DNA of 64,000 nt. Origin: SB25 sp050180705 (GTDB lineage Bacteria > Bacteroidota > Bacteroidia > Bacteroidales > Tenuifilaceae). Every line of letters begins with the position of its first letter. The first letter of the stretch is position 1. The translations under genes and the position numbers were made by a program. Shown here in pieces: positions 1-8,288 of the stretch. The notes under the pieces are model-generated. The model searched no databases and had not been told where the DNA came from. It worked only from the letters and a program-made list of their open reading frames with translations. The stretch is from assembly GCA_050180705.1 (NCBI GenBank), contig JBFXDX010000003.1, positions 279,000-342,999 of the forward strand. Reading direction: 5' to 3'.

Positions 1-1
1 C

Positions 2-457
2 GATGCGTTATTAATTGTCGATGATGTCGAGGTGGATGATTTAAACTATTTATTTGATCGTATGACAATGTCCGAAATAGAGGCTATCTCGGTAAATAAA
101 ACAGGGTTTGGTTTAGGTTCGAGGGGAGTTTACGGAGCAATTATTGTGAAGACTCGTATTAACCCTTTATCAGGAGGTCCAAAATCTCCAGACAAAAAGG
201 TTACATTGACATTAAATGGTTTTTCTGACCCGGTAGAATACTATACGCCGAAATATAAGGTTTTACCTCCCGATCCTTTCTTTACCAAGTATGCCGCAGT
301 ATACTGGCAACCCAATGTTTTAACCGATGAGAGGGGGGGCGCCGAAGTAAAATTCAATGCTCCGTTAGGTATAGACTCGTTAGCGGTTCGTGTAGAAGGA
401 ATCTCCAAAGATGGACAGGTATTTCTGGTAAATAAGAAAATAAAAATTCTACATTGA
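2..457 (+). CDS. C-terminal part of a TonB-plug-domain protein (5' partial)
   Basis: The reading frame is open to the left edge of the window, so only the last ~151 residues are visible and the start lies outside. The first ~50 residues have the ending of a TonB-receptor plug domain: a DDVEVDDL stretch, then SEIEAISV, then a GSRGVYGAIIVKT segment. Instead of a beta-barrel, about 90 residues follow that look like an immunoglobulin/MG-type tail (FNAPLGIDSLAVRVEG). This layout fits large Bacteroidota proteins that carry a plug domain inside a chain of MG-like domains, not a true TonB receptor. Exact family and substrate cannot be judged from the fragment. Confidence 0.6.
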   Translation, partial: DALLIVDDVEVDDLNYLFDRMTMSEIEAISVNKTGFGLGSRGVYGAIIVKTRINPLSGGPKSPDKKVTLTLNGFSDPVEYYTPKYKVLPPDPFFTKYAAVYWQPNVLTDERGGAEVKFNAPLGIDSLAVRVEGISKDGQVFLVNKKIKILH

Positions 458-504
458 TAAAACGTTACATTTGATTGATTTTTTATTCAAAATTGATAAT
501 CTTT

Positions 505-512
505 TATCTTTG
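505..512 (+). promoter_or_regulatory. -7 promoter element upstream of mtaB
   Basis: TATCTTTG matches the Bacteroidota TAnnTTTG element exactly and lies 14 bases before the mtaB ATG. No convincing -33 TTG at 19-20 bp spacing was found. The implied 5' leader is only about 8-10 bases. Confidence 0.5.
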
Positions 513-526
513 CAAAAATTTTTGAA

Positions 527-1828
527 ATGGAAGAGGGGAGAAAACGTGTAGCCTTCTACACGCTTGGCTGTAAGTTGAATTTCTCGGAAACATCTACTAT
601 TGCCCGGCAATTTGCCGATATGGGTTTCGAGCGCGTTTCGCCCGATGGCGAGTCCGATGTGTATGTTATTAATACTTGCTCGGTCACCGAGCATGCCGAT
701 AAAAAGTGCCGCCAGGCAATTCGTAAGTTTATTTCAAAATCACCCAACGCATTGGTTGCTGTGGCAGGTTGCTATGCACAGCTTAAACCCGAAGAAATTG
801 CTGAGATTGAGGGGGTCGATATTGTTGTGGGGGCTTCGGATAAGAATCACATTCCGCAGTTGCTTCTGTCGTCGGACAATAAGCGGAAGGCAAAAATATA
901 CAGCTGCGATGTTGATGCGGTAAACGACTTTTTCCCCGCATTCTCGTCGGGCGATCGTACCCGTTCGTTCCTAAAGGTTCAGGATGGTTGCGATTATCAT
1001 TGCAGCTACTGCACAATTCCTCTGGCACGCGGCAAGAGCCGGAATATGCCAATCGCCCAAATTATTGAGCAGGCCAGGGCAATTGCATCGCAAAACATCA
1101 AGGAGGTTATTTTAACCGGGGTAAATACCGGCGATTTTGGAAAATCAACAAACGAAAGCTTCTTCGATTTGGTTAAGCAGCTCAATCAGGTTGAGGGAAT
1201 CGAGCGATACCGTATTTCGTCCATCGAGCCGAACCTAATAACTAAGGAGATTGCAGAGTTTGTGGCCGCATCAAAAAAGTTCTTGCCCCATTTTCACATT
1301 CCATTGCAGTCGGGCTCGAACCGAATTCTAGGTTTAATGCGCAGGCGATACCGTAGGGAACTTTTTGCGGAGAAAATTCAGATGATCCGGGCGTTAATGC
1401 CTCACACCTTTTTTGGTGTTGATGTTATTGTTGGCTTTCCAGGCGAAACCGAGGACGATTTTACCGATGCCTATAATTTTCTGAAGGAGCTAAAGCCATC
1501 GTTCCTTCATGTTTTTCCCTACTCCGAGCGACCCAATACTCCGGCCGCCGCGATGCCCGAAAAGGTTACTCCTGCCGACATGAAACGTCGAGGTGCCTTG
1601 CTGGGTGAGCTGTCCGAAAATCTCCACGCCGAATTCTACAGGCAGCACCTTGGCACTCGCCAGAGTGTTCTTTTCGAATCGGCCCGAAAGGCGGGACTTA
1701 TGTTTGGCTTTACAGGAAACTACATTAAGGTGGCCACACCCTACGACAAAAATTTGGTGGGAAAAATTGTTGATGTCGAGTTTATCGAGTTTAACCCCGA
1801 AGGGTTCGTTACCTGCAAAATCCTTTAA
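527..1828 (+). CDS. mtaB: tRNA (t6A37) C2-methylthiotransferase MtaB
   Basis: Radical-SAM methylthiotransferase that converts t6A37 to ms2t6A37 in tRNAs reading ANN codons. The N-terminal UPF0004 domain starts with TLGCKLN, and its three cluster cysteines are C15, C51 and C82. The radical-SAM motif CDYHCSYC supplies C155, C159 and C162. The C-terminal ~60 residues form a TRAM-like RNA-binding domain. At 433 residues it is normal for MtaB, and the TLGCK opening separates it from MiaB and RimO. The gene is convergent with the AraC gene, with 8 bases between the stops. Its codons are visibly more G+C-rich than those of the ribosomal block later in the window. Confidence 0.9.
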   Translation: MEEGRKRVAFYTLGCKLNFSETSTIARQFADMGFERVSPDGESDVYVINTCSVTEHADKKCRQAIRKFISKSPNALVAVAGCYAQLKPEEIAEIEGVDIVVGASDKNHIPQLLLSSDNKRKAKIYSCDVDAVNDFFPAFSSGDRTRSFLKVQDGCDYHCSYCTIPLARGKSRNMPIAQIIEQARAIASQNIKEVILTGVNTGDFGKSTNESFFDLVKQLNQVEGIERYRISSIEPNLITKEIAEFVAASKKFLPHFHIPLQSGSNRILGLMRRRYRRELFAEKIQMIRALMPHTFFGVDVIVGFPGETEDDFTDAYNFLKELKPSFLHVFPYSERPNTPAAAMPEKVTPADMKRRGALLGELSENLHAEFYRQHLGTRQSVLFESARKAGLMFGFTGNYIKVATPYDKNLVGKIVDVEFIEFNPEGFVTCKIL

Positions 1829-1836
1829 GCCCGGAT

Positions 1837-2625
1837 TCACCCTCTTTTGTTGCTCTTCAGGTATTTGCCCGGAGTAACCCCTATGTGTTTTTTGAATAGC
1901 CGTGTAAAGTGACTTTGGTCGAAAAGCCCTATATCGAATGCCGTATCGGCAATCGACTCGTTTGTCGACAGAATTCTCTGCGATTTCTTCATCTTGCACA
2001 CAAGGTAGTAGGCGTAGGGCGATAGCCCAAAATACCGATGAAAACTCCTGTTAAAATGATATTCGCTCAGGCACGCAATATCGGCCATCTCTTTTAGCGT
2101 AACTTCCTGGGTGCAGTTGTCCTCTATATATCTTTTCGATTCGTGAATTTTTGCCGATATATCTTCGTTCAATTCCAGCGAATCGGTTTTGTCGGCGAAC
2201 GTTTTAAGCAATTCCAGTATCTCCTCAAGCAAGCCTTGCTGCAACAACAATTTTCCCTCAAACTCGGCTAACGCATGAAACCTTTGTAGCTTAACCAGCA
2301 ACTCCCGATGGTTAATTACCAGCCGCGGAAAGTAGTAGTATTTATCAAAATTAAACGAGATAATTTTATAGCAGTGGCTGGCATTGTTATGCGATTTACA
2401 GCTATGCGGCTCAAAGGGCTGAATAACGAATATGTCGTTTGGCCTTAAAACATGCCTTGCGCCTCTATACGTAAATTCCCTTTCGCCAAGCTCAATAATA
2501 CCTAGGTTGTATGTCGAATGAAAATGAACAGGAAAAGCGTTCGCAATATTGTACCCATGGGTTATTGTTACTCCAGCTGTACCGCTTAAATCGATGTGCA
2601 CTATTTTTTCCTGTTCCTTATTCAT
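1837..2625 (-). CDS. AraC-family transcriptional regulator with N-terminal cupin domain
   Basis: 262-residue one-component regulator. The N-terminal half has a cupin-like ligand domain (HFHSTYNLGIIELGEREF, then PFEPHSC). The last ~100 residues are the double helix-turn-helix AraC domain, seen in LKEMADIACLSEYHFNRSF and in the end motif FDQSHFTRLFKKHIGVTPGKY. The gene starts 9 bases after the stop of the cupin protein gene on the same strand, so the two are probably one operon. Ligand and targets are unknown; the neighbouring cupin gene is the obvious candidate for joint function. Confidence 0.85.
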   Translation of the reverse strand: MNKEQEKIVHIDLSGTAGVTITHGYNIANAFPVHFHSTYNLGIIELGEREFTYRGARHVLRPNDIFVIQPFEPHSCKSHNNASHCYKIISFNFDKYYYFPRLVINHRELLVKLQRFHALAEFEGKLLLQQGLLEEILELLKTFADKTDSLELNEDISAKIHESKRYIEDNCTQEVTLKEMADIACLSEYHFNRSFHRYFGLSPYAYYLVCKMKKSQRILSTNESIADTAFDIGLFDQSHFTRLFKKHIGVTPGKYLKSNKRG

Positions 2626-2634
2626 GCCCCAAAG

Positions 2635-3015
2635 TTATAATAAAGCCGGAAAAAACTTAGCCAGCAAAACCAACCCTTCGGCTCCCGCTTCCACGGAGTG
2701 ATTTTTATCGGCTGGTATAAATCCCATTGATCCCCTTTGGTAGTTTAGCCTAGATTCTTCTATTCTACAGGTGCCAGAACCCTTAATAACCTCGTGGAGT
2801 TCGGTTTTACCCGCATGGCAATGCAGCTCCAGCACACAGCCTGGGTTAATTCGTACAATATGGCAGCTTAGCTGGTTGCTGGTACTCTCGCCTTTAATAA
2901 CGTGCTTTAGCGATACTCCTTTATAGGCAGGATGATCATTCCAGGGTAAACTTTCTATCTCAATGCTCTCTCCGTCGATGTATAGTTCACCGTTTGTAAA
3001 ATCTGCTGTACTCAT
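2635..3015 (-). CDS. Small cupin-domain protein
   Basis: A 126-residue single-domain cupin. Motif 1 is visible as PGCVLELHCHAGKTELHEVIKGSG and motif 2 as GFIPADKNHSVEAGAEG, which supply the usual His/Glu metal ligands. Such stand-alone cupins act as isomerases, dioxygenases or ligand-binding proteins, so no reaction can be assigned. It is the first gene of a two-gene unit with the AraC regulator that also carries a cupin domain, which suggests both respond to or handle the same small molecule. Confidence 0.75.
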   Translation of the reverse strand: MSTADFTNGELYIDGESIEIESLPWNDHPAYKGVSLKHVIKGESTSNQLSCHIVRINPGCVLELHCHAGKTELHEVIKGSGTCRIEESRLNYQRGSMGFIPADKNHSVEAGAEGLVLLAKFFPALL

Positions 3016-3042
3016 ATGCTTTATTTATTTTGATTATGAATG

Positions 3043-3050
3043 CAAAGGTA
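3043..3050 (-). promoter_or_regulatory. -7 promoter element for the cupin-AraC pair
   Basis: On the minus strand this reads TACCTTTG, an exact TAnnTTTG match, 27 bases upstream of the cupin ATG at 3015. No well-spaced -33 element is visible. Confidence 0.45.
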
Positions 3051-3235
3051 CATGCCGGCAAAATGGTAAAATTGTACAATATTGCTATTGTTGGGTTTGT
3101 GGGCGGGTTTAAAGGCAGTTGCCCACACCAAAGTTCCGTATTCGTGGCTTATGTTTGGTTAGGTAGATTCCCTATCTCCGCTTGGGCTCGGTGTATTGCC
3201 AGCCATCAATATGGAATTAATACCGATAAACAGCG

Positions 3236-3403
3236 AAAAATAGGCAGGCAGTCCGGAAAAATGGAAAGGCAGCATGGAAATATAGATGAGTCGCCTGGAA
3301 AAATAGGAGGGAAGCATGGAAAAACCGAAAAGCATCGCGGAAAAAAAGAAAAGCAGTCAGTAAAAATAGGAAAGTAGCCCCAAAAAACGTAAAAGCAATA
3401 CCA
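3236..3403. repeat. Degenerate 21-bp tandem array, eight units
   Basis: Eight consecutive units of exactly 21 bases start at 3236, 3257, 3278, 3299, 3320, 3341, 3362 and 3383. The approximate unit is AAAAATAGGAAGGCAGCATGG. A weaker ninth copy can be placed at 3215-3235. Each unit begins with a run of 3-7 A residues and most end in GG. There are no spacers, so it is not a CRISPR. Because 21 is a multiple of three the array is largely stop-free in one frame and gives a false heptad-repeat ORF (GKIGGKH, GKMERQH and so on). It lies in the 587-base gap between the divergent cupin gene and the end of the Ldh-family gene. Confidence 0.85.
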
Positions 3404-3602
3404 CGTAACCCACAGGCAGACTCAAACGGAACAAATGCAGCACGTTTTTGCTTATTTAAAGCAGTAAATTATGCATTCCAACTTGGAGCTTGGCTCTAAT
3501 TTCCGTCTCGAAACAAAAAAGGACGGGGCTAAAATGTAATTACTGCCACTGGAGCCAATTGCAACCTTCGCTCCGAACTCCAGCGGCATTGTATTCCGTT
3601 CG
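3404..3602. other. Non-coding stretch with a weak hairpin downstream of the Ldh-family gene
   Basis: No gene is supported here. The only structure seen is an imperfect 10-bp inverted repeat, 3545-3554 with 3578-3587, separated by 23 bases. It lies just past the stop of the minus-strand dehydrogenase and may serve as its terminator, although no good T-tract follows. Confidence 0.35.
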
Positions 3603-4679
3603 TTAGGCCTCAATATGCTCAATCCCCAGCTTGTCGGCAACCTCGTTCAGGTCCGTTAGCACCTGGGGAATAATTGCAATCCCTTCTTTAATTAGCTTAG
3701 CCTCGTTAATTCGTTCCGGATCGCCGGGAATAACCACCGAAGGTTGATTTTCGCCGCTTTTTGCATTGCGGAAAGTGTCTATCCACTCATCCATTTTTCC
3801 CTTAAATTCATCGGCAGGGCGGAAAGCATCAACTCGCATTGCCCCGAAGAAATGGCCTAAACCGTCGCCAACCGACTTTTCGAGTAGTGGTAGGTACGCA
3901 ACCTGTGGGGGCACAAATGGGCCAAAGTTCGCGCCCGAAAATACCGACGAGAAAATATCGACAAGGGCAGTCATGCAAAAACCTTTATGCCCACCATGAA
4001 TAACATCGCCGCCAAGCGGAAGTATTGCTCCACCGTGCATCAGCGTGTCCGGATCGTCGGTTGGATTTCCCTTTGCATCCTGTACTAAGCCAATTGGTGC
4101 CTTGATACCCTTTTTACCCATTATCGCCAGCTTACCGCGAGCAATTGGGGTTGTGGCAAAATCGGCGATAAACGTAGGTTGTTCTTTCGTCGGAATAGCC
4201 ACTGCAATTGGGTTTGTTCCCAGGTATTTACTCACCGAGTAGGTAGGAACCACAAGCGGGTTGGCATTGGTCATGCTAATTCCAATCATATCGTTTCGAA
4301 CCGCCATCAGCGAGTAGAATCCTGCAATTCCGTAATGGTTACTATTTTTAGTGGCAACCCATCCGGTTCCGGCCACCTTTGCCTTTTCAATGGCCACCTG
4401 CATGGAGAATTTTCCGGCAATTGGCCCCAGCGCATTGTCACCATCAACAGTTGCCGTCGAGGGTGTTTCGTGAACTATCTTAACCTTTGGGTTGGTGTTT
4501 ATTCGGTGCGCCTCTACCATTTGATAGTAATCCTTAACACGCATAAGTCCATGCGATGGGATTCCTCGAAGTTCAGCTGCTACCAACAACTCGGCAACAA
4601 TTTCAGCATCGGCTGTGGGGCATCCCATTCTCTCGAAAAGGAGAGTTACATAATTCTTTAAAACGATATGATTTACCAT
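3603..4679 (-). CDS. Ldh-family (malate/L-lactate dehydrogenase type 2) NAD(P)-dependent oxidoreductase
   Basis: 358 residues, typical of the LDH2/MDH2 family, which is unrelated to classical Rossmann LDH/MDH. Family landmarks are GIPSHGLMRVKDYYQMV near residues 38-54, NSNHYGIAGFYSLMA near 111-125, SMTNANPLVVPT, and a glycine-rich HGGHKGFCMTALVDIFS segment. Members reduce 2-oxoacids such as oxaloacetate, pyruvate, sulfopyruvate or ureidoglycolate; the substrate cannot be chosen from sequence alone. It is a stand-alone gene, separated from the short-chain dehydrogenase upstream by a terminator. Confidence 0.8.
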   Translation of the reverse strand: MVNHIVLKNYVTLLFERMGCPTADAEIVAELLVAAELRGIPSHGLMRVKDYYQMVEAHRINTNPKVKIVHETPSTATVDGDNALGPIAGKFSMQVAIEKAKVAGTGWVATKNSNHYGIAGFYSLMAVRNDMIGISMTNANPLVVPTYSVSKYLGTNPIAVAIPTKEQPTFIADFATTPIARGKLAIMGKKGIKAPIGLVQDAKGNPTDDPDTLMHGGAILPLGGDVIHGGHKGFCMTALVDIFSSVFSGANFGPFVPPQVAYLPLLEKSVGDGLGHFFGAMRVDAFRPADEFKGKMDEWIDTFRNAKSGENQPSVVIPGDPERINEAKLIKEGIAIIPQVLTDLNEVADKLGIEHIEA

Positions 4680-4702
4680 GATTATATAGAATTAAGGTCG
4701 AA

Positions 4703-4710
4703 CAAAGATA
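4703..4710 (-). promoter_or_regulatory. -7 promoter element for the Ldh-family gene
   Basis: Reads TATCTTTG on the minus strand, an exact TAnnTTTG match, 23 bases upstream of the ATG at 4679. No clear -33 box. Confidence 0.5.
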
Positions 4711-4757
4711 GTGAACGAAAAGTGAATCGTGAAACGTGAGCGCCGAAACATAAAAGC

Positions 4758-4788
4758 AAAAAAGTGATTCCAACGGAATCACTTTTTT
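4758..4788 (-). terminator. Rho-independent terminator after the short-chain dehydrogenase
   Basis: An 11-bp perfect stem (4761-4771 with 4775-4785) with a 3-base loop AAC, flanked by A and T runs on both sides, so it can act in either direction. It lies downstream of the minus-strand SDR gene and just upstream of the Ldh-family promoter. Confidence 0.8.
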
Positions 4789-4791
4789 ATT

Positions 4792-4812
4792 TATCTACTA
4801 TCTACTATCTAC
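4792..4812. repeat. TATCTAC heptanucleotide repeat, three copies
   Basis: Three perfect head-to-tail copies of TATCTAC lie between the SDR stop codon and its terminator. It is a short microsatellite with no visible coding role. Confidence 0.8.
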
Positions 4813-4828
4813 TGTGTTATGTCTGTAC

Positions 4829-5587
4829 CTACACATTTCTGTTTACATTAACAGCATTTGCCTGCGATACGGGTGTAACCTCAATATCGTTAATGCAAAC
4901 ATGCGCTGGGCGGGTAAGCACAAAGTAAATTGTTTCGGCAATATCGTCGGCAAACAGCGGAGTAAGTCCTGCATAGGTATTTTTAGCCTTATCCTTATCG
5001 CCCTTGAATCGTACAATGGAGAATTCTGTTTCGAGTAGTCCCGGACGAACCTCTGTTACCTTAATGTTCCTCTTCAGCATATCCTGGCGCATAGCCTGCG
5101 ATAATGCGTGCATTGCATGTTTCGATGCGCAGTAAACATTTCCATTCTCGTAAACCTGAGTTCCTGCAATTGAGCCAATATTTACGATATGCCCGCCTCC
5201 ATGTGCAATCATCAAAGGTGCAACCATCCGGGTGATGTATAGAACACCTTTTACATTGGTGTCAATCATCTGTTCCCAGTCCTCAATAATTCCATCCTGT
5301 ATGTGATTTAGACCAACGGCTAAACCTGCGTTGTTTACAAGAACATCTATTTTACGCCAACGCTCCGGAAGGTCTTTAATCGATTTTTCTACAATTTCTC
5401 TATTGCGAATATCGAAATTAAGAATTAAAACATCCTTTCTATATTTTACTTCGATTTCTTTTTTGAGAGATTCTAAGAGTTCAAGTCTTCTGCCCGTGAT
5501 TATCAGGTTAAAATCGTCTTGTGCTAGGCGTAACGCTGTTGCACGTCCGATTCCCGATGTTGCTCCAGTTATTAATGCAATTCTCAT
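4829..5587 (-). CDS. Short-chain dehydrogenase/reductase (YdfG-like)
   Basis: Classical SDR of 252 residues. The cofactor motif TGATSGIG is at residues 7-14, followed by the NAG motif and the catalytic YCASK (Y-x-x-x-K). The charge pattern TGRRLE after beta-2 suggests NADPH use. I start the protein at the ATG at 5587 (MRIALITGA) because the longer frame adds 14 residues unlike any SDR N-terminus. The closest well-known type is the 3-hydroxy acid/serine dehydrogenase YdfG group, but the true substrate is open. Confidence 0.85.
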   Translation of the reverse strand: MRIALITGATSGIGRATALRLAQDDFNLIITGRRLELLESLKKEIEVKYRKDVLILNFDIRNREIVEKSIKDLPERWRKIDVLVNNAGLAVGLNHIQDGIIEDWEQMIDTNVKGVLYITRMVAPLMIAHGGGHIVNIGSIAGTQVYENGNVYCASKHAMHALSQAMRQDMLKRNIKVTEVRPGLLETEFSIVRFKGDKDKAKNTYAGLTPLFADDIAETIYFVLTRPAHVCINDIEVTPVSQANAVNVNRNV

Positions 5588-5901
5588 GATTAAATGCTTA
5601 ATTTTATCTATCTTAATATAAAATATCATTTTGAACCAGGCAAAGTATCATTGTTTTTTTGCTTAGGTTCATTAACGATAAAGAACTTGTATATATAATT
5701 TATATTGTGAAAAAAGTTAGCAAACGTAAAGTAAAATTACCAAAATGCGTTATAGCTGGGTAAATCTTTAGTATTTTTTAAAACATGTTTTTGATGGATG
5801 CCCTGTTTATTAAGGTTATTGTAAATTAGTGGTTGGTGAGTTATAATTTCGAAAATGTTTAGTGGCATTTTTTTATTAACTTAACTAAAATTCTGACAGT
5901 C

Positions 5902-5936
5902 AAGTTTTATAAAACTTATCAACTAGATTGTTGATA
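5902..5936. promoter_or_regulatory. Paired dyads upstream of purL
   Basis: 5902-5917 is the perfect palindrome AAGTTTTATAAAACTT. It shares one base with a second inverted repeat, TATCAAC (5917-5923) and GTTGATA (5930-5936). They lie 50-85 bases upstream of the putative -7 element, a sensible place for an operator. Binding protein unknown. Confidence 0.4.
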
Positions 5937-5986
5937 GTTATTAAAAAAATGATCGAAGGGGTTATGGGCATCTTAGTTAATGTTAG

Positions 5987-5994
5987 TATTTTTG
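5987..5994 (+). promoter_or_regulatory. Putative -7 element of purL
   Basis: TATTTTTG fits TAnnTTTG, 43 bases upstream of the purL ATG. No -33 TTG at the right distance, so this may be an activator-dependent promoter or a chance match. Confidence 0.35.
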
Positions 5995-6037
5995 ACACAG
6001 CAAAATAATTGTTAGAAACCAAGCAATAATACTCAAT

Positions 6038-8278
6038 ATGTCTGACCAAACAGTTACAGTCGAAACCGCAAAGGAGCTGGGATTACTCCCCGAAGAATTC
6101 GAATTGATTAAAAAGTATATGGGTAGAACCCCCAATTTCACAGAGTTGAGCATTTACTCTGTAATGTGGTCGGAGCATGCCTCGTACAAAAATTCGATAA
6201 AGTGGTTAAAAACATTACCTCGCAAAGGTTCTGCTATTCTTGCCGAGGCAGGTGCCGAAAATGCCGGTTTAGTTGATATTGGCGATGGCATGGCATGTGC
6301 ATTTAAAATTGAGTCGCATAATCACCCTTGCGCTGTTGAGCCATACCAGGGTGCGGCAACTGGCGTTGGTGGTATTAATCGCGATATCTTTACTATGGGT
6401 GCAAGACCTGTAGCTCAGCTCAACTCGTTACGTTTTGGTAACTTAAAGTTGGATCGTACTCGTTGGCTGGTTAAGGGCGTTGTTAAGGGAATTGGCGATT
6501 ACGGTAATGCCTTTGGAATTCCGGTGTTGGGCGGAGAGGTTTTCTTCGACGATTCATTCAATACGAATCCTTTGGTAAATGCAATGTCGGTTGGGTTAGT
6601 TAAGAAAGATGGTGTTGTTTCTGCAATTTCGAAGGGAAAAGGGAACCCAATCTTTATATTAGGATCGTCTACAGGAAAGGATGGAATTCACGGAGCAACA
6701 TTTGCATCAGCAAATATTACCGAGGATTCTGCCGAGGATATACCTTCAATTCAGGTGGGAGACCCATTCCAGGAGAAGATTTTACTGGAGGCATCGTTGG
6801 AAGTGATTAAAACTGGTGCATTGGTTGGAATGCAGGATATGGGAGCTGCTGGGATTATTTGCTCTACTTCCGAGATGTCTGAAAAAGGCGGACACGGAAT
6901 GCGCATTAATTTAGATAAAGTTCCATTACGCCAGAAGAACATTGAAGCATGGGAAATTCTTCTTTCCGAGTCGCAGGAACGTATGTTAATGGTTGTTCAT
7001 AAGGGACGTGAGAGTGAAGTTGAAGATGTTCTCAAGAAATGGGACATCAACTATGCTATTATTGGTGAGGTTACCGAGGGCGATTTTCTCGAATTTTTCT
7101 TTCAGGATGAATTAGTTGCAAAGGTTCCTGCATCAACACTTGTTCTTGGTGGTGGCGCTCCTGTTTATGAGCGCGAGTACCGCGAACCTGCATACTACAA
7201 AGAGTACAAGAAATTTGATATCAATAAAATATCTGAACCTCACGATTTGATTGAGGTGGCAAAGCATTTAATTGCTAGACCCAATATTGCATCGAAACGC
7301 TGGGTGTACGAGCAATACGACACAATGATTGGCACTGGAAATATGACTACCAATTTCCCATCCGATGCAGGTGTTTACAACCTGAAAGGAACCGACAAGG
7401 CATTGGTAATGACTGTGGACTGTAATTCACGTTACGTTAAGGCCGATCCTGAGGTCGGAACTATGATTGCCGTTGCCGAAGCTGCCCGAAACATTGCTTG
7501 TACTGGCGCAAAACCATTGGCAATAACCAACTGTTTAAACTTCGGTAATCCATACAATCCGGAAGTTTTCTGGCAGTTTGTTAATGCAATTAAGGGTATG
7601 GGCACTGCTTGTCTAAAATTTGATACTCCAGTTACTGGCGGTAACGTTAGTTTCTACAATCAATCGTCGATTGGAGGAAAAGAGGAAGCTGTATTCCCAA
7701 CTCCAACCATTGGTATGATTGGGCTTTTGGAGAATAAAAATCATCATACAACATTGGCCTTTAAAGAAAAAGGACATATGATTTACCTAATAGGTAAGTC
7801 GCATAACGATATTGCTTCATCGGAATATTTATACAGTTTTCACGGTGTTAAGGAGTCGCCTGCTCCATACTTCAATTTAGATGAGGAGTATAATATTCAG
7901 AATGCATTGTTGTATTTAATTAGCAAGAATCTAGTGCAGTCGGCACACGATGTTTCCGATGGAGGTTTATTTATCACCTTACTCGAAAGTGCAATGCCTC
8001 GTAATCTAGGTTTCGATATTACTACCGATGCCGAAATTAGAACCGATGCATTTCTTTTTGGAGAAGCTCAGGGACGAATTGTGGTGTCTGTATCTCAGTC
8101 GCGCGAAACACACTTTATTGACTACATGGTAGCCAATAATATTCCTTTCACTGCTCTTGGTCATGTTACTAAATCGGAAATCCGAGTTGATGATGTTTCT
8201 TTTGGCTTCATCAGCGATATGAAACAGGTTTACGATACCGTTTTAGAATCACTTATTGTAGGTCAACCTGCAAAGTAG
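6038..8278 (+). CDS. purL: Phosphoribosylformylglycinamidine synthase subunit PurL
   Basis: Catalyses the fourth step of purine synthesis, ATP-dependent conversion of FGAR to FGAM using ammonia from a separate PurQ. At 746 residues it is the small PurL type found with PurQ and PurS, not the ~1300-residue fused enzyme. The signature ESHNHP is at residues 92-97, followed by the phosphate-binding segment GVGGINRDIFTMGARP. The duplicated AIRS-like halves are recognisable (GSSTGKDGIHGATFAS in the first, VTGGNVSFYNQS and AHDVSDGGL in the second). No purQ or purS is next to it. menG follows after 10 bases. Confidence 0.95.
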   Translation: MSDQTVTVETAKELGLLPEEFELIKKYMGRTPNFTELSIYSVMWSEHASYKNSIKWLKTLPRKGSAILAEAGAENAGLVDIGDGMACAFKIESHNHPCAVEPYQGAATGVGGINRDIFTMGARPVAQLNSLRFGNLKLDRTRWLVKGVVKGIGDYGNAFGIPVLGGEVFFDDSFNTNPLVNAMSVGLVKKDGVVSAISKGKGNPIFILGSSTGKDGIHGATFASANITEDSAEDIPSIQVGDPFQEKILLEASLEVIKTGALVGMQDMGAAGIICSTSEMSEKGGHGMRINLDKVPLRQKNIEAWEILLSESQERMLMVVHKGRESEVEDVLKKWDINYAIIGEVTEGDFLEFFFQDELVAKVPASTLVLGGGAPVYEREYREPAYYKEYKKFDINKISEPHDLIEVAKHLIARPNIASKRWVYEQYDTMIGTGNMTTNFPSDAGVYNLKGTDKALVMTVDCNSRYVKADPEVGTMIAVAEAARNIACTGAKPLAITNCLNFGNPYNPEVFWQFVNAIKGMGTACLKFDTPVTGGNVSFYNQSSIGGKEEAVFPTPTIGMIGLLENKNHHTTLAFKEKGHMIYLIGKSHNDIASSEYLYSFHGVKESPAPYFNLDEEYNIQNALLYLISKNLVQSAHDVSDGGLFITLLESAMPRNLGFDITTDAEIRTDAFLFGEAQGRIVVSVSQSRETHFIDYMVANNIPFTALGHVTKSEIRVDDVSFGFISDMKQVYDTVLESLIVGQPAK

Positions 8279-8288
8279 TTTACTATTA

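Larger units (their letters stand above)
5588..6037. other. 450-base AT-rich intergenic region upstream of purL
   Basis: Divergent control region between the SDR gene and purL. No ORF or RNA gene is supported. It holds a perfect 16-bp palindrome (5902-5917), an adjoining 7-bp stem with a 6-base loop (5917-5936), and a -7-like TATTTTTG at 5987-5994. No purine riboswitch structure was recognised. Confidence 0.5.

Noticed and set aside
3030..3377. 115-residue ORF with basic heptads (GKIGGKH, GKMERQH and similar)
   Set aside because: The second half is only the in-frame reading of the 21-bp array, the first half has no known similarity, and the start overlaps the promoter of the divergent cupin gene.
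4179..4661. 160-residue plus-strand ORF opposite the Ldh-family gene
   Set aside because: It is antisense to a well-conserved enzyme and its translation has no domain pattern or ribosome site.
5588..6037. Purine or other riboswitch before purL
   Set aside because: The region has simple dyads but no three-way junction or known aptamer motifs that I could recognise.
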